A DNA stretch of 64,000 nt from Tissierellia bacterium. GTDB lineage: Bacteria > Bacillota > Clostridia > Tissierellales > Peptoniphilaceae. Within the stretch, counting starts at the first letter, position 1; each line of letters opens with the position of its first letter. Below are positions 40,387 to 53,200 of this stretch, one piece after another. Where the stretch lies: NCBI GenBank assembly GCA_012728295.1, contig JAAYFJ010000055.1, forward strand, positions 1-64,000. The letters run 5' to 3'. The notes beneath the pieces were generated by a model. It made no database searches. It saw only the letters and a program-made list of their open reading frames with translations, and was not told where the DNA came from. A program made the translations under genes and the position numbers.

Positions 40387-40776
40387 CTACTTGGCCTTCC
40401 TTCTCATTAAATCTGCGAATACAATAACTAAAACAGTGGTTATTATCGTTGTAATAAGCATTGTATATCCTTCAACTAGCGTCTTTGGATTCCCTGATTG
40501 TGAGACTGTACTAACTTTAGGTAGTTCAACAATATCTGTAGTCTTATCAGGTTGCTTAGTTATCTCATCGGTTTTGTGATCAGGCTGGTTTTCAACCGAT
40601 TCTACCGGTTTAGATGGTACACCTGGCACTTGTGGCTCAACTGGTATAGTTGGCTTAGATGGCACTGATGGTATACCTGGCTCTATAGGCTTATCTGGAT
40701 AATATGGTGGTACATAAGGAGCTTTTCTGTTAATAATGTCATATCCTCTATAAGTTGCTTCATATCCTTGAGGCAC
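40387..40776 (-). CDS. Adhesin C-terminal segment with NPKTL sorting signal
   Basis: The frame (129 residues from its first ATG, open a little further upstream) starts in the last Cna-B domain (PQGYEATYRGYDIINRK). It then has a proline-rich spacer (VPPYYPDKPIEPG, VPSKPTIPVEP, VPGVPSKPVE) and the signal SGNPKTL, a hydrophobic helix (EGYTMLITTIITTVLVIVFAD) and RRKAK. This is a wall-sorting signal, of class B style rather than LPxTG. It is separated from the large upstream frame by a frameshift near 40790. Confidence 0.8.
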   Translation of the reverse strand: MPQGYEATYRGYDIINRKAPYVPPYYPDKPIEPGIPSVPSKPTIPVEPQVPGVPSKPVESVENQPDHKTDEITKQPDKTTDIVELPKVSTVSQSGNPKTLVEGYTMLITTIITTVLVIVFADLMRRKAK

Positions 40777-40796
40777 AACCTCTTCATCCTATAGCT

Positions 40797-43700
40797 ATAT
40801 TCTTTACCACTTGAATCTTTAACTAGAACATTTTCAAAGGAATATTTCCAACCTTCTTCTCTGGTCACTACTAATGTTTTTGCTATATGATTGGTAGACC
40901 TGTCTATTAGCTTAATTGTTATGCTTTCCGGTCTATCCAATTCTTCATCTCCTACCCATGTCTTTTCTCCTCTTATAGTTGTGTATTCCGGCTCATTTGG
41001 AGTAATTGGGTCGTCTGATTTTGTATTGGTTATATTAAAGCCATCATAACTTGCTTCGTAACCGTCAGGTACTACTTCTTTCACTTCATAGTGGTATGCT
41101 ATTCCATTCTCACCGACTAAAGCTTTATCTCCAAAATCATATTTCCAAAGTGTAAGACTAGACACTGTTTTCCTATCTATCTCTTGTCCATCTCTGTATA
41201 GAATTACCTCTATTGAACTAGGTCTTTCGTACCAACTTACTCCTACCCAAGTTTTTCGACCTTTAATTCTTATGGTTTCGTCTTCCGGGTTTTCTTCTTT
41301 TCTGTTAATAATGTTAAAACCATCATAGCTTGCTACATATCCTTCTGGAACTACTTCCTTTACTTCATATCGGTGTTCTGTGCCATCCGTTTCAACTTCT
41401 ACATGTTTCCCGAAACCGTATTTCCAACCATCTAAGGCACTTACACTAACTTGAGCAATTTTTTCTCCATCTTTATATAGTTCAACTACGATACTTAATG
41501 GTCTGGTGAAAATTGTATCTCCTTCCCATATTTTCTGCCCTAGTATCTCTATATACTTTGGATTATCAGGTGGTGTTATCGGTTCATTCGTAACGTGTAC
41601 AACCACTGGTTCAGAAGAATCATTTACATTTGGAACGCTGAATTCATACTTCTCATTAGGTTGCTCTTCATAGCCATTTGGAGCTTTTGTTTCAATAAAG
41701 TAATAGTCTCCTGCTTCTAGTTGTCCGATCGCAATTATACCATGCTGGTCGGTAATAAACTTTCCTACTAGAACGTATTCACTACTAGCTCTATTGTTAT
41801 TTAGCAACTCTATGTCTATAGTTTCGCTGTTGTGAATTTCGAAGTTTGTAGCATTTGTCATTAGTTCCTCACGGAGACCTAATTCCTGCTCCAGTAGGTT
41901 CAGTTTTTCCAGTATTCTATCTTTTTCCAATGCATCGGCTTGTGCGTCACTTGATCCTTGTGATACTTCCTCATTCAACCTCTCAAGTTCTCTTATTAAC
42001 AATTCTCTGTCAGTAGATGACATTCTTATCTGTTCTTCATGACTAATATTTGTTAAATTCTGCTCAATTTCTAACATTTGCTCGTTAACACCATTTACTT
42101 CTTCCCATAAACCTGCTATTTCAGATTCTAAGTTAGATTTTTGAATGTTAAGGTTTTGAATCTCACTTTGAATTAGTTGAGCCTCTTCTGATTCTGAAAC
42201 TAATAGCCTTTGACTCAACTCATTAATATTAGCTTCTAAAATGGCTAAGCCATCAACCTTTGTTTGTATAGACTGCTGCAAATCATGCTGAGTTCCCTCC
42301 AACGCTTTACGCTGTTGCTCTACACTATCCCTTTTATTTAAATCATTATAATCAGGCTTAGCAACACTCTCGGAATGTCTTAACAACTCGTTGATTTCAT
42401 TAATCCTACTTATCTTAGACTCCAAGTTGTCTAAGGCATTTGACAAATTCTCCAGCTCGCTTAACCTTTGTTTTTCCAATGCTATGTTGTGGACCAAAGC
42501 CTCAACTTTTTGTCTATCCTGTAGTGAATTCATTGGGAGTTTTTCAAGCTTAATTACAAATCCTGTGCTTCCTCCCAATACAGTAATAGATAGCCCTTCA
42601 ATTGGCTGAACTTCTAAACTATACCTCGTTGCCTCTCCAGGTTGAATATCAAACTCTCCACTTTGACTTAAAGCATCTAAAACCATTACCTTATCAGTTG
42701 GATTTCCATCAGCAACAAGTCGTGCCGATATTGACTCTGTTAATTCTACCCCTGTACCAATGTGTAGTCTTACTGGCAACTTAGTAACCTCCGGCTTCAG
42801 CTTGCCCCACAAGTCAAATTCTGCACCTTGTAGCACGGCTTCAGTTACTTCATCCACCTTTTGTAGCACTACGCCGAATTTCTGAGTTGGGTAGTTAGTG
42901 AACACAAATCCATCGTTGGCATTTCCAGCGGAAATTACTTCAAATCCGTATATAGGTTTTTCTGTGACTGTGTATTCTATAAGATTGCTATTTGCATCAT
43001 ATTTTGGCAAGTTTTCAAATACCACAGTTCCATTTCCAACTATTTCCTTTTCTTCACCACCTGGACTTAATACAAAGGTCGCTATATGGTTTTCTGGTTT
43101 GTCATCTGGCAATAGATTCGCCCAGGTTTTGTGTACTACTACCCTTGTAATTTCAGGCTCAGGCTCATGATATGCCTTATTTATTACTACCAATGGGTCT
43201 ATTTCATTTACAAGTCTACCAAGATTGTCTTTTAATACAAGATTTCCGCCCGCTTTCACCTCTATATTCCACCATTGATCGTCTAGTACATAGCCTGCTG
43301 GTGCTGTTGTTTCTCTTAAAGTATAGGTCTTTCCTACTTCTAGTCTTGTTATTTCAACTTTACCATCATAAGCCGTTGTGAAGGCCTTTATCTCTTCGTC
43401 TTTATCGTTAAATAGAGTAAATACTGCTCCAGGTAATATTCTGGATTCTTCATCTGTCTTTTGAATCATCAAGCTAAGCGGATCTGGTATCGGCGGTACT
43501 GGCTTGTTTGCAATAGTAAGCGGATTAGAATCTAACTCTCCACTATTTCCTATTACTTCCACTATTCCTTCAGCGCTTACATTTACTACATATCTTTCGT
43601 TTGAGATTATATAGCCGAACGGAGCTAGAGTCTCTCTTAATACATATTGCTGACCTGGTTTTAGTCCTGTAAAAGTCAACTTACCATCATATAGGGTAGT

Positions 43701-44240
43701 TTCTTCTTTTATCAGTCCCGTTCCAAATCTGTCGAATAAACCAAATTTAGCTCCTGGTAGTGGCGCTCCTTCTTCATTTGTCTTTTGTATTTGAAGTCCC
43801 ACAGTGTCTGTAAATGTGTTTGTTACTTTCAGACCGTCATAGCTTTCTGTGTATCCTTCAGGTACATTTATCTCTTTTACGCTATACGTATAGAGTTTTC
43901 CATCTGCATCTGTTTTGTCAAGACCTGTCCAAGTGTATGTGCTTTCTCCATCTTCTAATACTGCATTTTCTAGTCCATCTATTGGCTGAGGTTCTTCGCC
44001 TTCAATGTTTCTTAATAGTTGGATTTCTACTCTTGGTCTAGGACTTGGTCCTCCTACCCATTCTTTGGCTAATGTAATATCTACCAATTCAGAACCATAG
44101 GTATTGGTTATTAAAAATCCTTCTTCTGTATTTCCTGTTATTGACTTTGTATATCCCAACGGTTCCTGAACTTCATCTACAGTGTACTCATAAGGTTTTC
44201 CATAAGCATTTGTTACCTCTAAGTCTTCTATCGTCTGCAT
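40797..44240 (-). CDS. Adhesin segment with SpaA/Cna-B domains and inserted coiled coil
   Basis: From the TGA at 44241 the frame runs down to about 40797, where homology ends at the frameshift. Visible Cna-B units open with VDITLAKEWVGG, ITRVVVHKTWANLL, IEILGQKIWEG, IRIKGRKTWVG and TTIRGEKTWVG; SpaA-like units open with LQIQKTNEEGAPLPGAKFGL, LMIQKTDEESRILPGAVFTL and VVLQKVDEVTEAVLQGAEFDL. In the last of these a coiled coil of about 230 residues (bases 41840-42535) is inserted. The segment begins with a Cna-B domain cut by TGA exactly at its conserved tryptophan. The raw frame extends to 40683. Confidence 0.8.
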
Positions 44241-47200
44241 TCATTGGCTATCTTCACTAAGCGTTACGGTCCCTACAGTTTGTGGTAAATCGCCTTCCGC
44301 TTTACGATATAAAGTAACTTTTACTTCTGGTCTGTCACTGCCACCCACCCACTTTTTAGTTACTGTAATACTTGTCTTTGTGAGCTTGTTGTCCGCTGTT
44401 ACATTAACTTTTTCATTTAGGTTTCCTTCAATGCTAAATGTTATAGGTTCTTTATTTACATCATAGCCTGTAGGTGCTTCTTTCTCTAAGAAGTAATACA
44501 TTCCTTTTTCCAGGTTATTTACTTGAATCTTACCGTAATTGTCTGTGGTGTACTCTCCTACTTTAACATCATCTGTTTCTCCGTTGTCTGCGGCGTCTAC
44601 CTCTCCAACCTGTTTGTATAGCTCAAATTTCGCAATTTGTCCTATTTGCGGAGTTTCACCTTCTAATGTCTTGGTAAGTTCTACAGAACCCTTAAGAACA
44701 TCATTTTCAACTTTAAATCCTGTTGAAGTAGCATCATCAATAGTTACGACACCTTCTCTATCAACTTTTATTGTCCATGTGGTTATTAACTTCTCGTATC
44801 CATCAGGAGCACTTGTTTCTGTTAAAGTATATTCTCCATATGGAAGGTTATTGAATATTACTTTTCCTTCTGCTGTACTTGTTGCCTTTTGACTGTAGGA
44901 TGGATTTGTTATTCCCCTTAGCTCAAATTCTGCGCCTTCTAGTGCTGTTTCTGTTCCTGCTATGACTTTATCAAATACTAGGCTTGCTCCTGTGGTTGGA
45001 CTGTTGTAGATTACATATCCACATGCTCCTCCTCCGGAATAGTCGGCTTCATAGCCTGGTATTGGTTGTTCTTCCACTTTGTAGGTGTATTTGTTGCCAT
45101 TGATGTCTTCTCTTGGAAGTCCTGTGAATTCACCTTTCCAGGTTGGTCCTGTAAGTGTTATTTCTCTTCTAAAGTCATCTCCCTCTCTTGTCAATACTAT
45201 TGTAATTTCATCTATGTCTGTTGGTTTTTCACCATTCCATAGTTTTTGAACCGGTATTGACATTGTCGGTGTGTCTTTCTTCTTGTTGACTATAGATACC
45301 GATCCGTCATCTTTTGTTGTTACAGTTGCCTCAAATCCATCTACTGGTAGTTCTTCTACTCTGTAGCTATACGCTGTTCCTGTTGCATCAATTTTTGGAA
45401 GGTCTGTGAATGTTACTTTCCACTCATTAGCTTTGGTCAGTTCTTTTACTGCAATGGATTCCTTGTTTCTATACAGTACTACAAAGACTTTGTCTATTCC
45501 TACTGGTATATTTGCATCTGGGATTTCTGTTCCATCTGCATATTTCCAACTCTTGGTTACAGGTATATTTACTGTATCTGTATTCGGTATTACTTTTGCA
45601 GTATCTTCAAGGTCTTTGCTTGGGTAGTTTGTAAAGGATAGTTTTGCAGTATTTGGAAGTGCTCCATCTACTAAGTAGCTATTTATATCTTTTGTTGTGT
45701 CTATTTTAGCTACCACTGTTACTGTTATTGTTGTTCCTACAAATTTATTAGCTTCCTCTGCTCCAACTATTGCTAGTCGTACAGTCTGTCCTGTAGTTGT
45801 AAGTTTTCCTGTTGCTTCTGTTGTCAAACCATCGTCTACAACATCTGCTTTTTTAACTTCTACAGTAGCATTTCCTTGAATTTGTAGAATATTAGCAAAT
45901 GTATCTTCCAGTACAATCTTTGTGAAGTCCTTAGTATTCTCCGGTACCTTCACTTCCATTGTGTAGTTTAGTTCATCTGTTAAGTTCTCTACATTCACCT
46001 GATCACCTCCATTGACTTTCTTGTCTATGGTCGGCGCTTCACTTGGTGGAATTACTTTTACACTGTCTTCTGTTTCTGGTTTGTCGTTAAACTTCAAGCT
46101 TGCTTTGTTTGGAATGCTGTTTGCGTTTAGATATGGTTGTAACTCTTCTGCTGTTGCTGTGTCTTTTACTTTTGCGTTTATGGTCAATACTACTTCTTTG
46201 CCTGCCATTTGTACAAAGTTTTTGTTTAGAGTTAGGCTTATATCTCCGTTAACATTTGTTAAACTTCCAAAGTTTGCAATGTTTTCAGTTTCGTCTGTGC
46301 CGCCTATACTTACTTTTACTTCTGTTGCTTCTAGGATTCCTTCCAGTTTGTCTTTTATGACTACTGTTTGGTATCCATTGGTGTTGTTTGCTACCTTAGT
46401 TTTTACTGTATAGGTGTGGACTTCATTCAGTGTGTCTAGTGCATATTCCTTGGCTCCATTTACCTCTTTTGTGATTCCAGGTTCGTCTCCATTTGGTGGT
46501 GTTACTGGAACATTGTTTGTCTCTTTGTTGTTATCTGGGTTGTCATCAATTGCTAATGTCGCTTTATTTGGAATTTCTCCTGTGCTATTTGTTGGTGTAA
46601 CATAGGCTTCTAGTTCTGCTGCTGTTACTCCGTCTTTTATCCTTGCTTCAATTTGTAGGTCTAGGTTTGCATTCTTGTAGTTTTCTAGGGTCGCTACTGG
46701 AATATCTAGCTTGACCAGTTTTGTCACTGCATCTGTTGTGACAAGTCCTGACAATGCTGCATTTTCTACTCCATTTACAAATACCTTTGTTGATACTACT
46801 TCTAAGATGTTCTCTAAGTCGTCTTCTAGTACAAATTTTGTAAAGTTCTTGATGCTACTTGGAACTTTTACCTTCACATGGTATGTGAATACTTGGTCTA
46901 GACGTCCTAGGTTCAAGGATGCTTGTCCGTTGACATCTTTGCTCGGGGTCGGAACATCTGATGGTGTTTCGATGTTTTTAACGATTACTTTTCCTGCATT
47001 GTCTTTTGTAATTTCATTGGTATATCCTGCCGGTATTTCTTCCTTAACGAAGTACTTGATTTCTGTTCCTGCTCCATCGTATTTTGGAAGATTGGTAAAG
47101 TTTCCACTCCATCCTGTTGCTTTAGCAAGGTTTAGTGTCTGTACTGCGTTTGCTATTGTCATTGCATTTGCTGAATCTTGATCTACTGCCTCAACTACAT

Positions 47201-50200
47201 AAAGGGTTACTGCATTAAGTTCTACTCCATCCCATGTCTTTTCAAATGGAATATCTACTTTTCCAACTAGTGTTACAGGAACTTCATCGGTTTCTTTTTG
47301 GGTAATTGGATTATCGTTTAGTATTATGGTCGCTTTATTCGGCACCGTACTATTTGCATAGCTCGTTAGGTCTGCATCTGCTTTGATGTTTGCAACTATG
47401 TTCACTACTACGGTTTTGCCTTTTAGACCATCTAATTCATTTGCATTAAGACTAAAGCTTACTGTATTGGTTACTTCATCGTAAGCCTTTGTTCCACCTG
47501 TGAAATCTGTTCCATCTACTTTTACCGATATCTTATCTAAGCTGGTTTCTAATACATTTTCTAATTTATCTGACAATGCAATCTTTGTTATACCATTAAT
47601 ATTGTTCGGTACTTCATAACTTAGATTGTAGATAAAGGTATCTGTTTTGTTTTCTATAGTTGCACTTGAGTTTCCATCTACATCTTTTTGTGGTGTCGGG
47701 GTTTCTCCAGGTGGCACCACTTTTACTTCATTAGATGTCTTTGGTACGCCATTAAAGGTTAGGGTGGCTTTATTTGGCACTTCGCTACTTGCATATGCGC
47801 TTAGGTCTGCATCCGCTCTTATGCTTGCAGGTATTTCTAAGACAATTGTCTTTCCTGCTATGCTTGTGAAGTCAACTCCGCCCAACCCTAATAAGCCTTT
47901 CTTAAGCTCCAACTTGATAGTTTGTCCTTCTACTGTTATATAGCTTGAAAAGTCTGTTGTTTTATCTACTCCATCTAATAGTACTTTTATATCGGAAACA
48001 TCTGGTACTTGTAGTACATCTTCCAGTGTATCTTCTATGGTGATGTTCTTATATCCTGATACATTTGCAGGAACTTCACTACTTATATGGTATTTGTATC
48101 CTTCGTTCTTTGTTCCAAGAGCTAATAGGTTTTTATCCGTATTATCTCCTGCCGAATTTAATACCTCTTTCTGAACACTTGGACCTTCTCCCGGTGGTAC
48201 CACTGTTACCGTATTTGAGTCTACTTTTGGATTATTATTAAAAATCAGCTCTGCAGTATTTGATATTCCTTCATTATTTTGGAAACCACTAATGTCCGAA
48301 CCTTCTTTAACCTTAGCAGTTATTACCATATTTACAAGTTTTCCTGCTAGGTTACTGTAATCATATTTATCATCTAATTCTAGTTTAACTTCTTGTCCAG
48401 TTACAATTACTGCATCTGTCAGAGCCTGATTTTTTACTCCTGCTACTTGTACTTCCGTAGATGCTACTTCTAATACACTTTCTAGTGTATCGATTAGTTC
48501 TAACTTAGTATATCCTTGAGTATTTGCTGGAGCTTGTACTTTTACATAATATTTGAATTCTTGGTCTAATGTACCTAGGTTAATACTCTCTTTTCCTTCG
48601 ACATCTTTAGTAATCGGAGGAGTTTCTCCCGGAGGGGTTACTGTCACCGTATTGGAGTTTCTAGGTGTACTATTAAATACAAGTTTTGCCGTATTTGGTA
48701 CTTTGTTATCTGCATATGCTCCACTTATTTGGTCTGTAGTTACACCGTCTTTAACTTTTGCTTTTACGGCTAAGGTAATGGTCTTACTTGCAATCTTTGT
48801 ATAGTCGAATCCATTTGCAAATTCGTATTTCACTAAGTTACTATCTTCTGTTAAGCTTCCATCTGTTGTTTGTAAGTCATAGCCATCTACAGTAATAGTT
48901 TTTTCTACTATAGTTAGTAGGCTATCTATTTGGTCTTCAATTACAAAGCTTTGATATCCATCAACTGCATTTGGTACGGCTACTTTTACGCAGTAGGTGA
49001 ATTCCTCATGCAACTCAGATAAATCTTTATGGGTTCCTCCATCTACGTCCTTAACAATACTTGGCCCTTCTTTTGGCACTTTATTATCTACTGTAAAGTT
49101 CGTAAAGTTTGCACCTTCTGTTGTAGTTCCGTCTGCGTTTACAGTAAACTCTCGCTTGCTTTCATCTAGTATGTGACCTGCCGGTGCTGTCTTTTCTATA
49201 AAGTAATAGCTTCCCGGACTTAGATTTAATACTTCAATCTTTCCGTTTACAGTTTGATAGTCTTTGATAAATACATCACCACTTGAATTTACTCTATATA
49301 GACCGAATTCTGCGCTTAGTCCTGCAGGAAGAATCTGCCCCTCTGAGGTCTTAGTTAAAACTACACTTCCGAATGTAGGAGTTACTTTAACTGTATTGGT
49401 CTCAACTTCAGGATTTGTATTTATTGTAAGTCCCGCTTTATTTGGTATGCCCAAATCAGCATATGCTTCTTTCAAAGCTTCGTAGGTTGTGTCTTCTTTT
49501 ATTTTTGCTTTAAATTCTAAGGTTACCACTTTACTAGCCATACTGGAAATATCGTCTGCACTTGCTATATAGGTGATATTTTGACCATCTACTGATGCTA
49601 CTGTGCCTGATACCGTGTCTCCTATTGTTACCTTGGCACTGTTTTCTGTAATGGTTAAGAAATCATCCACTGTATCCTTTATTACAAAGCTTGTAATTCC
49701 GTTTACATCTCCTAACGGTATTTCTACCTTGTAGGTGAATTCTTGATTCAAGCTAGTCAGTGTCAATGCATTTACATCATCTACAGTTTTCGTTGGTGTA
49801 GGTGTGTCAGCCTTAGTGTTATTTACATTAACTACTACTGGATTTGTTCCTACTTTTCCTCCACCTAGGATTTTAAATACTCTTGGCGTTATATCTAACT
49901 TATATCCTGCCGGTGCTTCTACTTCTATAAAGTAGTAGTCTCCAGGGACAAGATTTTTTACTGTAATCTTTCCATTAGCATCTGTTGTTAGAGTATCTCC
50001 AACTTTAGTTCCTGTGCTTGGTGTTCCTTTGTATAGGTCAAACTTAGCTGATTGTCCATCTGCTAATTGGTTATGATCTACAGTCTTGATAAGTTCTGCA
50101 TCGCCTAGTACTGGTTTTACATAGACTGTATCAGAATCTACTGATGGCTTGTCATTAACTGATAGACTTGCCTTATTTTGTATTCCTTGGGTTAATATGT

Positions 50201-53200
50201 TTTCAGCTTCAAGTTCTGCTACTGTAATATCAGCTTTTATCTTGGCATTAAATTCTAAGGTTACCATACTATTAGTCATTTCTGTAAATCCTGTTGTCTT
50301 AGCAAATATTATTGTATTGTTTTCTACACTTATATCTCCACTAATAACAGTTCCATCTTGTTTTGTTACTTTTGCACTATCATCTACTATTGATAATAGA
50401 GAATTGACTTCATCCTTTATTACAAACTTCTTCATCGCTGATGTGCTTCCTACCGGTACACTCACCTTGTAATTAAACTCTTGGTTAAAGTCTTTAATGT
50501 CAATGGATTTCGCATCATTTACAGTCTTAGCTGGTACTAGGTCACTGACGTTATTCCACGTTAAGGCTACAGCTATACTTTGGTCAGCTGTTATGGTGAA
50601 TTTAATTGGATTGTTGTTTAGGACATATCCTGCTGGTGCTTCCGTCTCAACAAAGTAGTAATTTCCTGATTCTAGTCCTGAAACTGTCAGCTTATTGCTT
50701 GTTGCATCTACTGCTGCTTCGCCTTCCCCATTAATTTGAACTAGTGTGTCTGTCGTACTATTTGGTTCATCTCCAGCTTGTTTATATAGTTTAAACTTAG
50801 CTACTTGATCTCCACTTGGTGGTTCTCCATCTACAACTTTTGTAAGGATTACATTACCCTTTGGTAGTTGAACTGTAACTGTATTAGATTCAACCTCTGG
50901 TTTGTCATTTAGTTTTAAGCTAGATTTATTAGGAACTTTATTTTCTAAATATCCACTTAAATCTGCCCCATCTTTGATATTAGCTTTAATTTCTACTCTT
51001 ATTGTCTTTCCTGCTAAATCTTCAAAGGCATTACCAAAAATTCCACCAGCGAAACCTTTGTTAATGGTTAAACTTATATTTTGTGCATCTAATGCGACTG
51101 TTTCAGTCAATTTATTATCTAGCTGTTCATCTACATATACTTTAACTTTTGATTGTTCTGTTTCAAGTACGCTTTCCAATGCATCGGTTAATACTAAGGT
51201 ACTATATCCATTAATATTTGTTGGCACTTTATAGCTAATATTGTAGGTGAACTCATCTTTAATGTTTCCTAGAACTATATCATTTTGTGCATTTACTGTT
51301 TTCACCGGTGTTGGTGCATCTCCCGGTGGAATTACTATAACTTTGTTTGAGGTCTTTGGTTTTCCATTAAAGATTAACTTTCCTTCATTTGGTATCTTGC
51401 TGTCTAGATATTTTTGTGCTATTTGATCTAGTGTTACTGTGTCTTTAATCTTTGAAACTATTATCAAAGTAATGGATTTTCCTGCGTAATCTCCAAAATT
51501 ATCTGTGATTACTAAGCTTACTGTATTCTGTTCGTCATCGTATACCATTTTCTGTGCTAAATTTTCATCTGTTTCCCCATTTACTTGCACTTCTAACGAT
51601 TCTACTGCTAGCACGCTTTCAAGTTGGTCCTCTATTGAAATATTTGTATATCCCTCAATATTAGCTGGTACATCTACTTTGACTTTGTAGGTGAATTCAT
51701 CATCTCTTTGGTTTAGCAATGCTTCTACCGAGTCGTTTACAGTCTTTTCTACAGTAGGCTCATCTCCTGGAGGCGTTACATTTACTGTATTAGAATATAC
51801 AAACTCGTATTTATTAATAGCAAGTTGTGCTTTATTCGGGACAGTTGCAATTCCAGAAGTCATATATGGTGCTAATTGCTCAGGTGTAACATCAGACTTA
51901 AAGTTTGCTTCAAATTCTAGTCTAAGAGTTTTTCCTGCCAAAGTATTAAAGTCAAAGTCCGGATCCAACGCATCATTGTTAATGATCAACTTAACTGTAT
52001 TCTCATCATTGTCATAGCTTACAAATCCCTTTAAACTTTCATTAACAATATCATTTACATAAACTTTTACTTTTCCTAGGCTCGTTTCTAAAACTGGCTC
52101 TAACTTATCAATTAGATACAGTTTGTTATACCCGGTTACATTTTCAGGTATTTGGACTCTAACATCGTAGGTGAATTTTTGATCCTTTGCACCAAGTTTA
52201 AGTGGAGTTTCAGTTGAATCACCATTGATACTCTTAATAGGAGTTGGAACTTCTCCTGGTGGTGTTACCGTTACTTTATTTGATGTGGAGCTTAGGTTTC
52301 CTACATTTAAGATTGCCTTGTTTCCAACTATAGAATCTGGATTGGCTTGTAAAAACTCTGCTACGCTTCCTTTTATCTTTGCATCGAAAGTCAAGACCAC
52401 GGTCTTACCAACTAGGGCTTGAATCTTATCTATTTGAGTGAATTTAAATGTGATTAGATTGTTATCTACGGTAAATTCTCCACCTTCAGTTGTTCCTGGT
52501 ACATGTTCTGTACCGTCGATGGTCACCTTAATATTACTTGCTTCTAGACTTACATCTACTTGGTCTGTTAATGTGAATTCACTCCATCCATCTACCTTAG
52601 TTACAGGTACTTTAACTTCATAGTTAAATACTTGGTCAAATGATGTAAGGTCAAGGTGTTCTACATTATTAACTTTTTTCTCTGGTGTTGGGATTTCAGA
52701 TTTAGTATTATCCACTGTAAAGTTTGTAAATCCATCTCCCGCTATTACTTGTGCTATACCATTTGTGTCCACTGTTATTGTGAATATTCTTGGTGTTGCA
52801 TTCAGCACATATCCTTGTGGAGCTACATTTTCTATAAAGTAGTAACTTCCCGGCTCAAGATCTTTCACATGAATAATGTCATGACCCTCACCGTTCTTAG
52901 CGGTAGAATATCCTCCTAAACTTACACCATTTGGCGCAGTTCCTTTATACAGTTCAAATGTTGCCGATGTTCCCGCAGGTAGAGCTTGTCCATCTGCCGT
53001 CTTTATTAATGTTACTTCTCCTACTGGCACTTTTACTTTAACTGTTTCAGAATCAACTTTTGGATTGTCATTGATTACCAGTCCTGCAGTATTTGGTATT
53101 CCACTAACTTTATATTCTTCAGGCAGTTCAGAGTACACAAAGCCATCCTTCAATTGTACCTTGAAAGTTAAAATAATTGTCTTATTCGCTATCTCTGCTA

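Noticed and set aside
44241..44243. Alternative genetic code with UGA as tryptophan
   Set aside because: Other genes here, such as the primase-helicase and the holin-like gene, stop at TGA, and the same locus also has a TAA and frameshifts.
46012..46413. Plus-strand frames inside the adhesin, e.g. 46012-46413 and 46711-47181
   Set aside because: They are antisense shadows of the repeat-rich coding sequence, without ribosome binding sites or recognisable domains.
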